DNA from: Neorhizobium populisoli
GTDB lineage: Bacteria > Pseudomonadota > Alphaproteobacteria > Rhizobiales > Rhizobiaceae
Length of the DNA: 64,000 bases
Assembly (NCBI RefSeq): GCF_019430945.1
Contig: NZ_JAHYCB010000019.1
Coordinates: 1-64,000 of the forward strand
Direction of reading: 5' to 3'
In this document: positions 57,890-64,000 of the stretch, in pieces
How the letters are laid out: each line of letters opens with the position of its first letter
How positions within the stretch are numbered: position 1 is the first letter of the stretch
Translations under genes and position numbers: made by a program
The notes under the pieces: model-generated
The model's database searches: none
Told to the model about the DNA's origin: nothing
What the model saw: only the letters and a program-made list of their open reading frames with translations

Positions 57890-58774
57890 ATGACGCAAAA
57901 AAGGCACGGGACCGGCCAGGCGCACGCTCACCATGGAGAAGTCTTGCAAGGTGTGTTCGACGATGCCTGTTTCCAGCGCTATCGGGGTCTGGTCACATTT
58001 CCTTGCCGCCACCTTCAGACGCACGCCATCTTCGTTCCGAACTCAAGCCATGCTGTGACGATCTCGCCCGGCACAAAAGAAAAGGCCCGCCGCGCGGCGG
58101 CATTGACGCTCAGACAAATCAGCCGCCAAGACCAGGGTGGGAATGTCGAAATTTCGTCAACGATACCCATCGGTCGAGGGATGGGTTCCTCTACGGCCGA
58201 CGTCCTCGCTACGATCCAAGCAATACTAGATCGTTTCGATGTTGCGTGGTCCATGGAAGAAATCATGCATGTTGCCGTCGAGGCCGAGACAGCATGTGAT
58301 TCCACGCTTTTCAGCCAAGTGGCTGTGCTTTTCGCTCAAAGGGGCGGGATCGTGCTTGAGGCCTTCGACCGGGCGCTGCCGAAGATCGATATCATCAGCG
58401 TTGACTGCGAGCCGAGCGCCACCGTTTCGACACTTGATTTCGAGCCAGCGCTCTACAACGAATTTGAGGTCGAAGCATTTAAGCCCTTGCGCAGCCTGCT
58501 TCGGCGGGCTGTCCGGCAAGGCGACGCCGGGCTGGTGGGGAAAGTCGCCACTGCGAGCGCCCGGATAAACCAGCGTTTTCTCGCAAAGCCGCGGCTCGAC
58601 GAACTCGAAAAGATTGCTGCGGCATCTGGGGCAATCGGGCTTCAGGTCGCTCACAGCGGCACGTTGGTCGGAATGATGTTCGATCATCTCAGCCCTAACC
58701 GCGACGTGTCCATTGAGCGGGCGGCCGCAGCGCTCGAACAGGCGAAATTTTCTTTCACAACATTTGCTGCATAG
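57890..58774 (+). CDS. GHMP-superfamily kinase, PduX/homoserine-kinase-like
   Basis: A 294-residue small-molecule kinase. The N-terminus (GTGQAHAHHGEVLQGVF) resembles PduX L-threonine kinases; the ATP-binding motif is IPIGRGMGSSTADVLA (about 92-107); a C-terminal GHMP block contains GAIGLQVAHSGTLVGMMF. Such enzymes phosphorylate the hydroxyl of threonine, homoserine or related compounds. It is the first gene of a plus-strand trio with the PLP enzyme (20-base gap) and the ATP-grasp ligase. An O-phospho amino acid as activated substrate for the next enzyme is a sensible inference. Confidence 0.85.
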   Translation: MTQKRHGTGQAHAHHGEVLQGVFDDACFQRYRGLVTFPCRHLQTHAIFVPNSSHAVTISPGTKEKARRAAALTLRQISRQDQGGNVEISSTIPIGRGMGSSTADVLATIQAILDRFDVAWSMEEIMHVAVEAETACDSTLFSQVAVLFAQRGGIVLEAFDRALPKIDIISVDCEPSATVSTLDFEPALYNEFEVEAFKPLRSLLRRAVRQGDAGLVGKVATASARINQRFLAKPRLDELEKIAAASGAIGLQVAHSGTLVGMMFDHLSPNRDVSIERAAAALEQAKFSFTTFAA

Positions 58775-58794
58775 CGGCCCGTCGTGAGGATAAC

Positions 58795-59826
58795 ATGACA
58801 AATCTCCAAACACGCTACCTTGCCGAATTCGAAATGCCCCGGGTCGTACCGCTGGGGCCTAACCTCTATGCGGCGGCATTCTTTTTGATGAAGCTGCTTC
58901 CCGCGAGATATATCCTTGAGCGGGCGCTAGAGCGTGGCGACATATGCGAAGGGACCCACATCTGCGAGACGTCTTCAGGCACGTTCGCCCTCGCTCTGGC
59001 AATGATCACTGCGAGAATGGAAAATCGCCTGACAATTGTAAGCGATTGGGCGCTCGAGCCAACACTGAAACGACGGCTGGTCGAGCTCGGCGCGGAGGTC
59101 GAGATTGTTACCCAAGCACATCCGCATGGCGGTCTACAGAAGGCACGACTGGATCGCCTTAATGAGATCCTAGCTCAAAGTCCTTCGCACTTTTGGCCTC
59201 GTCAATATGACAATCCGGATAATCCGCGCGCTTATGGCTCTGTCGCTGCAAAACTTGTCGATCGCATCGGCCAGATAGACTGCCTTGTAGGAACGGTCGG
59301 TTCGGGCGGTTCGCTCTGCGGCACGGCATCTTACCTGCGGCTGCTGTTCCCGGACATGGTCGTTATCGGCGTCGATACCATCAACAGCGTCCTTTTCGGG
59401 CAGCCAGATGCACCCCGCCTGGTCAGGGGATTGGGTGGTAGCGTCATTCCCTCCAACGTCGATCACACCTTGATCGACGAAGTTCACTGGTTGTCTGCAG
59501 CCGAAATTTTTCAAGCAACGCGCCAGTTGCACAGCCAAACGGGGCTGTTCATGGGGCCAACCAGCGCGGCGGCTCACAAGGTCGCGTCATGGTGGGCCGC
59601 TCACAACGACGACAAGACAGTTGTGATTTTGATGCCGGATGAGGGACATCGATATGCAGACAGTGCCTATGATGACGACTGGCTGAACTCGAAAGTCCCC
59701 AGGTGGCGCAGCGTGTGTTCTGATCGGCCGGTCACCATCACGAACCCTCACGCCGACCTGGCGCAATGGACACGCCTGGAATGGGGGCGACGACCTCGTT
59801 CCGACGTCATCGCGCAGTCGCTTTAG
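58795..59826 (+). CDS. Cysteine-synthase-fold PLP enzyme with an altered lysine motif
   Basis: A 343-residue fold-type II PLP enzyme. The usual S-x-K-D-R segment reads MKLLPARYILERALERG, which aligns so that Lys33 takes the place of the PLP lysine. The rest is orthodox: CETSSGTFALALAMI (the SSGN loop with Asn replaced by Thr), the phosphate-binding loop GTVGSGGSLCGTASYL (about 165-180) and a C-terminal MGPTSAAAHKVA. It would carry out beta- or gamma-replacement on an activated amino acid, plausibly the phospho-amino acid made by the preceding kinase. Substrate and nucleophile are unknown. Confidence 0.82.
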   Translation: MTNLQTRYLAEFEMPRVVPLGPNLYAAAFFLMKLLPARYILERALERGDICEGTHICETSSGTFALALAMITARMENRLTIVSDWALEPTLKRRLVELGAEVEIVTQAHPHGGLQKARLDRLNEILAQSPSHFWPRQYDNPDNPRAYGSVAAKLVDRIGQIDCLVGTVGSGGSLCGTASYLRLLFPDMVVIGVDTINSVLFGQPDAPRLVRGLGGSVIPSNVDHTLIDEVHWLSAAEIFQATRQLHSQTGLFMGPTSAAAHKVASWWAAHNDDKTVVILMPDEGHRYADSAYDDDWLNSKVPRWRSVCSDRPVTITNPHADLAQWTRLEWGRRPRSDVIAQSL

Positions 59827-59842
59827 CAAGGGAGTGAAACAC

Positions 59843-61045
59843 ATGGCGAGAAAAATTCTGGTTCTTCTTGAGAGCAGCACAAGCGGTCATCTTTTTGTTC
59901 GAGCTGCGCGTGGCCTCGGATTCACGCCTGTGTTGCTGACGGCGAGCGACGGTCGCTACCCCAACCTTTCAGGAGAAAAGCTTGATGCCGTGTTGACCGA
60001 TACGTCCAATATCGAAAACATTGCCTCAACGATTGCTCGTCTGCAACGCGACGCCCCGATCGCCGGGATTCTGGCGACAGCCGGTGTCTATGCCGCCGCT
60101 GCCGCCGAGCTCAGCCGTCGCTACCGCTTGCCAGGCGGCGATCCGCGTGCGATCGAGGCTTGCCAGAACAAGTTCATACAACGCGAAACGTTACGATCTT
60201 CAGGACAGATCTGCCCTCAATATGAGCTGGTAACGAGCGTGTCGGAAGGACTGGCCGCGTCATCTGCTATTGGTTTCCCACTCATCGCCAAACCGGCCAT
60301 CGGCAGTGGAAGCACGGGTGTAAGGCTTTGCGGCTCGAAGAGCGAGCTGGAAAACCATCTTGGAACGCTGTTCCGTTTGGCAGGCCCGGAGGGCGTGTTA
60401 ATCGAGGAATTCCTCGAGGGGCCGGAATTTTCGATCGAAACGATCGGGGATCATGTGCTTGGTATTACCAGAAAGCACCTGGGCGGTTTGCCCTATTTTG
60501 TCGAGGTGGGACATGACTTTCCAGCGATCTTGCCGCACCAGGTTGCCGCATCCATCAATGACACAGTTTTAAGAGCACTTGCTGCATTGAGGCTCGACTT
60601 CGGCCCGGCGCATACTGAGCTTCGTTTAACGAACAAAGGCCCGGCCATCATTGAGGTGAATCCAAGGATGGGGGGAGACATGATTCCCGAGCTCGTGCGC
60701 CTTGCGACCGGCATAGATGTGGTGTCGGAAGTGATCAGGCTCGTAACAGGCCATGGGATCGATCTACATGTTCGCTCGACCCGGCACGCGTCGATACGTT
60801 TCCTGACGCCGGATTCTGGGGGCACAGTTCGGTGGCAAGCAAATGTGGATCAGGTCAAGCGCATAACCGATGTGTCAGAGGTGGAGCTTTATGTCGGCGA
60901 AGGGTCACAACTTCGATGGCGGGGCGACTATCGAGATCGCATCGGGCATGTCATTGTCGCAGGTGATACCGAGCATCACGTCGAGGTCAGTTTGGCGGCG
61001 GCATTGACGCATCTTGGATATCGTATCGAGCGTGCCGCTGTGTAG
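59843..61045 (+). CDS. ATP-grasp carboxylate-amine ligase
   Basis: A 400-residue ATP-grasp enzyme. The preATP-grasp domain occupies about 1-105, the central domain has GFPLIAKPAIGSGSTGVRLC (Lys in IAKP at about 150) and VLIEEFLEGPEFSIETI, and the metal-binding end has HTELRLTNKGPAIIEVNPRMGGDMIPELV. These ligases couple a carboxylate to an amine through an acyl phosphate, often forming dipeptides. ATG 59843 is preferred because GGGAG lies seven bases ahead; GTG 59834 is in frame. It is 16 bases after the PLP enzyme gene. Confidence 0.93.
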   Translation: MARKILVLLESSTSGHLFVRAARGLGFTPVLLTASDGRYPNLSGEKLDAVLTDTSNIENIASTIARLQRDAPIAGILATAGVYAAAAAELSRRYRLPGGDPRAIEACQNKFIQRETLRSSGQICPQYELVTSVSEGLAASSAIGFPLIAKPAIGSGSTGVRLCGSKSELENHLGTLFRLAGPEGVLIEEFLEGPEFSIETIGDHVLGITRKHLGGLPYFVEVGHDFPAILPHQVAASINDTVLRALAALRLDFGPAHTELRLTNKGPAIIEVNPRMGGDMIPELVRLATGIDVVSEVIRLVTGHGIDLHVRSTRHASIRFLTPDSGGTVRWQANVDQVKRITDVSEVELYVGEGSQLRWRGDYRDRIGHVIVAGDTEHHVEVSLAAALTHLGYRIERAAV

Positions 61046-61126
61046 GCGCATCGCCCCAAACTGCAGCATCTGTCGGGATGTTGGTTATCAACCTGGACCT
61101 GGAAATTCTCGTGCAAGGCGCCTCCT

Positions 61127-61615
61127 TCAGGCGCGCGCTCCTTGGTCATCGGCGGGAAAGCTGGCCTCATCCAGAGTGAAATAGAGCTTGTTGACCTCTC
61201 GTGTGGCGCCCATCGCCTCATAAAAAGCGATCGCCTGATCGTTCGTGCCGGACACCCCCCATTTGACGCGGAAACACCCGTGGTTTTTCGCTTCCCGACA
61301 GACCTGCTCAAATAATTGCCGGGCTATTCCGTGGCGGCGTTGCCGCTCATCGACCATCAAATCGTTCAGATAAAGGAGAGGGAGTTGTCGAAAGGAAAAT
61401 CCCAGAATGAGATAGAGGGCGTAGCCAACCACCGCTCCATCGGCTGCCTCAGCGACTAGTACTTCGAAACCGGATGAACTGCGCTCTCGACCCGGGTGCC
61501 CAAAGCTATGTTCGTCGACCGCAAATATATCTGCATAATTCTCGATTTCGGCGTGTCGTCTCATCAGCGTGAGAACTTCGGCGAAGTCAGCTCTTTCGAT
61601 CTTCCGAATTCTCAT
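61127..61615 (-). CDS. GNAT-family N-acetyltransferase
   Basis: A 162-residue acetyltransferase with the GNAT order: RKIERADFAEVLTLMRRH, the V-V-G-Y-A strand, LLYLNDLMVDERQRRHGIARQLFEQV (acetyl-CoA pyrophosphate-binding motif R-x-x-G-I-A) and FYEAMGATREVNKLYFTL. It would acetylate an amine, perhaps a diamino acid or the product of the cluster. It is the last gene of the minus-strand set, 122 bases after the threonine-synthase-like gene, and faces the ATP-grasp gene. Confidence 0.9.
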   Translation of the reverse strand: MRIRKIERADFAEVLTLMRRHAEIENYADIFAVDEHSFGHPGRERSSSGFEVLVAEAADGAVVGYALYLILGFSFRQLPLLYLNDLMVDERQRRHGIARQLFEQVCREAKNHGCFRVKWGVSGTNDQAIAFYEAMGATREVNKLYFTLDEASFPADDQGARA

Positions 61616-61737
61616 TGCTTGCGCCCCTGTTTCCAGCTCATCGTATAGAGGGGCCAGCCAGGTGAGTGTGAATTCTTATGAAGTCTGATGAATTAAGCCA
61701 AATGCCCGTACATTTGACGAGGACCACAGACCAGCGG

Positions 61738-62913
61738 TCAAAGTCCCTCTTTATAACCATGCGATGTCATCACAAGAACGACAGAGGCATCGTCTGCTAT
61801 AACGGACGCCTGACGCAACAACCCAAGCCCGGAGAGGACAATCGCGCTTGCACTTTCAACATATAATCCAACCCGTGACAGGATACATCGCGCCTCGATC
61901 GTAAGCTCCGTTGGCGGGGTCGCCACGCAACCGCGCCCCTGGAGCAGCGCCTTGACTCCCTGGTAGGTAACGGTCGTGCCCCCGAGCGATTTGATCGGAG
62001 ATTGACCGTCGAAGTGGCCGATATAGTCTTCACCGTCAAGCACGCGGGACAGCCGGGGAAATGGCTCGATTGCGTGGATATGCGGCAGTTCGGTAATGAG
62101 ACCCGCGGTACGCAGATCGAGGTAACCTTTGACGATCCCCCATAAAAGGTCTGCACGTGATGTGGGCACAAGAATATCAGTTGGCGGGTTCGGGCCCAAG
62201 CTCAGGAAGAGTTCGAACGCGACCGTGCGATAGCCATCAACGCCGAACGCATTGCTACCTACTGCGGGAAGCGTAAAATTCGTCGCCGGATACCATTCGC
62301 CAGATTGCGATCGGTCTGAGATCAGTTCCCAACGAGCGGCGGAGTTTGTGACAGTGATGATTTCTGAGCCATGCGCTTCGATTGCCTGCACCAACCCTTT
62401 CGACATGCCCGCAGTCGTTACGACAACACAAGCAATCCCGGCTCTAGCAGCATAGGCCGCGACCGAGACGCCCGCATTGCCGCTGGATGCTACAGCCACT
62501 TTGCGAGCGCCGACATCCTGGGCCCGGCGAATAAACGCCGCGCTCATACGGTCCTTGTGCGATCCCGTTGGGTTGGCCCCCTCGTTTTTGACCCATAAAC
62601 GTCCGACGCCCATGGACGCCGCGAGCTGCGGCAGGTCGATAATGGGTGTATTGCCTTCACCAAGCAGCGGCTGGCCAGGATAAGCGAGCCAGTCCGACAA
62701 GTTCTCGGGCTTGAGAACCGGCGGGAAGTATTCAAAATCCGGTGCAACGCTGGCTGGATATCCTTCCTTAAAGCAGTCCGGGCAACCACAGAAATAGTCG
62801 TCGATCGGCCAAAAGCGTTGGCATCGGATGCAACGTAATCCAGACAAAGCAGGGTTCGTTTTTCTGATCGTAACGGCGTCGCTGCATTCAATTCCTGGGG
62901 ATGGTGTTATCAT
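61738..62913 (-). CDS. Threonine-synthase-like PLP enzyme
   Basis: A 391-residue fold-type II PLP enzyme. A short Cys-rich N-terminal knob (LRCIRCQRF...FCGCPDCF, probably binding zinc) precedes the catalytic core with the lysine in NPTGSHKDRM (Lys about 120), ASSGNAGVSVAAYAA and a C-terminal SHGYKEG. This is the layout of archaeal-type and some bacterial threonine synthases, which turn O-phosphohomoserine into threonine. A lyase or a specialised replacement reaction is equally possible here. The ATG overlaps the upstream deacylase stop by four bases. Confidence 0.88.
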   Translation of the reverse strand: MITPSPGIECSDAVTIRKTNPALSGLRCIRCQRFWPIDDYFCGCPDCFKEGYPASVAPDFEYFPPVLKPENLSDWLAYPGQPLLGEGNTPIIDLPQLAASMGVGRLWVKNEGANPTGSHKDRMSAAFIRRAQDVGARKVAVASSGNAGVSVAAYAARAGIACVVVTTAGMSKGLVQAIEAHGSEIITVTNSAARWELISDRSQSGEWYPATNFTLPAVGSNAFGVDGYRTVAFELFLSLGPNPPTDILVPTSRADLLWGIVKGYLDLRTAGLITELPHIHAIEPFPRLSRVLDGEDYIGHFDGQSPIKSLGGTTVTYQGVKALLQGRGCVATPPTELTIEARCILSRVGLYVESASAIVLSGLGLLRQASVIADDASVVLVMTSHGYKEGL

Positions 62914-63998
62914 CTCGACTCGGCCTCACTCAGGCACGAGCACAGCTCATCGCCTCTCTTGACGAGAGCTGGCACATGCCGTGACACCACGCAGCCGGAC
63001 GTTGAGAAATAGACTTCCGCTGGGGTGCGCAGGGGCGCTTCCGGAAAATGCAGCAGCCCTGCGAGCTGTCCGCTACGAACGAACTCCCCGAGCTCGATGC
63101 GAGGCTCGAATATCCCCTCTTCCATAGCATGGAGGCGGCTGCCGGATGTTTTCTGCATCCAACGGGTGGCGGTGGCCGCGGGCGGATCCGCCACCGGCAA
63201 TATGCCCGTATGTTTCAACACACGCATAACCCCGTCGCTTGCGACCTGCAGGCCGCGGCGGCACAAGGTTTCGCTGCCGCCGAGTTCTGCGGTCAGGCAC
63301 GGGACCGACTGCACTGTACACTCGCCCGACAAGGTGAGCCTGCCGCCGCCGCCTTGGCCATTGCTGACATAACTGATCGGTGCAGCAAACCATTCGGCGA
63401 GACGACGTGCCATGTCCCGCTCTTCACCGTTCTTTCCCTCTCTGACGATGGCACAGGGGATGAAGGTTGATGAACGCCCGCCCGCGTGCAGGTCGATGAC
63501 GAGATCGGCCCGTGGCAAGAGCCGCGTACTGACATAATGAGCAATGATCTGTGTCGGGCCGCCAAGCGCGTTTCCAGGGAAACAGCGATTGAGATTGCCT
63601 CCATCCAACGGAGATGATCGCGTGCCGGCCAAAACCGCCGGAAGATTGAGGCATGGCAGGATGATGAGATGGCCCCGGATCTGCTGTGGCTCAATCTCTC
63701 GCGCCAGCGTCATCAGGGCGACAATCCCCTCATATTCGTTGCCGTGGTTGCCGCCGATCAGAAGTGCGGTTGGACCGTCACCATTCTTGATCGAGATCAC
63801 CGGTATCGGGATGTAGCCATAGCCATTGGTCTCGCCGGAATGATAAAGATGAAGCGCGCCGTCCTGCCGTCCGTCGCGATCGAGATCTATCGTGGTCACG
63901 ATTGGCGTCTCGACGGAAATGGCATGTTGTTCATGGCGATTATCTCCGAGATCCGCCAGTCGATCGCGTGTCTTTAGCTGGTTACTGGTCGAACGCAC
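62910..63998 (-). CDS. AstE/AspA-family deacylase, DoeB-like
   Basis: A 362-residue zinc carboxypeptidase-like enzyme of the succinylglutamate desuccinylase/aspartoacylase family. The zinc site is seen in GGNHGNEYEG (His about 85, Glu about 88) and VIDLHAGG (His about 177), with NLNRCFPG between. The closest memory match is DoeB/EutE, which removes acetyl from N-alpha-acetyl-diaminobutyrate in ectoine breakdown. The first ATG is two bases from the window edge, so a longer N-terminus cannot be excluded. It leads the minus-strand set. Confidence 0.88.
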   Translation of the reverse strand: MRSTSNQLKTRDRLADLGDNRHEQHAISVETPIVTTIDLDRDGRQDGALHLYHSGETNGYGYIPIPVISIKNGDGPTALLIGGNHGNEYEGIVALMTLAREIEPQQIRGHLIILPCLNLPAVLAGTRSSPLDGGNLNRCFPGNALGGPTQIIAHYVSTRLLPRADLVIDLHAGGRSSTFIPCAIVREGKNGEERDMARRLAEWFAAPISYVSNGQGGGGRLTLSGECTVQSVPCLTAELGGSETLCRRGLQVASDGVMRVLKHTGILPVADPPAATATRWMQKTSGSRLHAMEEGIFEPRIELGEFVRSGQLAGLLHFPEAPLRTPAEVYFSTSGCVVSRHVPALVKRGDELCSCLSEAESR

Positions 63999-64000
63999 GG

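Overview
The window reads as an accessory replicon, most likely a conjugative plasmid, of an alphaproteobacterium in the Rhizobiaceae (Rhizobium, Sinorhizobium/Ensifer or Agrobacterium). The case rests on several signs: a VirB/VirD4 type IV secretion operon, a LuxI/LuxR (TraI/TraR-like) quorum-sensing locus, twin Ku proteins with a PE-LIG-POL ligase D, a ROSE-type RNA thermometer in front of an hsp20 gene, promoters resembling the alphaproteobacterial EcfG consensus (GGAAC-N16/17-CGTT), many small rhizobial domains of unknown function (DUF6894, DUF2934, DUF6678, KTSC) and scattered insertion-sequence debris. No rRNA, convincing tRNA, repABC origin, relaxase or CRISPR array was seen.

Layout. 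1-9.6 kb is an eroded border: the 3' end of a tyrosine recombinase, small secreted or membrane proteins, IS630 and IS3 remnants, frameshifted genes, minus-strand terminator hairpins and an SRAP gene behind a decayed copy. 9.7-18 kb holds small conserved hypotheticals, a heat-shock hsp20 unit (sigma-32-like promoter plus ROSE thermometer), a ferritin-like stress protein, an esterase and a GAF-GAF histidine kinase convergent with a single-domain response regulator. 18-22 kb is a minus-strand periplasmic operon: a sorbosone-dehydrogenase/PEBP fusion, an esterase and a DUF4142 protein. 22.5-33 kb is a stress and DNA-repair island with LigD, two Ku proteins, an ExoIII-type nuclease, an SDR oxidoreductase and small stress proteins; several of its transcription units have EcfG-like promoters. 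33-45.7 kb is a minus-strand operon virB1-B2-B3-B4-(second transglycosylase)-B5-B7-B6-B8-B9-B10-B11-virD4. Divergent from it, 45.9-48.3 kb carries four exported proteins, three of them SNase-fold-like without the usual acidic catalytic motif. 48.5-54 kb is another eroded stretch (dnaE2, IS5 and IS1182 remnants) with an XRE regulator, small exported proteins and an exported caspase-like protein.

54.4-57.6 kb is a quorum-sensing locus: one acyl-homoserine-lactone synthase, two LuxR-type receptors and an atypical OmpR-like regulator. Next to it, 57.9-64 kb holds two convergent gene sets that look like an undescribed small-molecule pathway. The plus-strand set is a GHMP (PduX/homoserine-kinase-like) kinase, a cysteine-synthase-fold PLP enzyme with an altered lysine motif and an ATP-grasp ligase. 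The minus-strand set is a DoeB-like deacylase, a threonine-synthase-like enzyme and a GNAT acetyltransferase. This is the best candidate for a new system here: an amino-acid-derived metabolite made, and possibly consumed, under quorum control on a mobile plasmid.

Taken together, the plasmid seems to carry mating machinery, density sensing, stress survival and double-strand-break repair, and a candidate specialised metabolite locus. All functions are inferred from motifs and context; no database search was possible.
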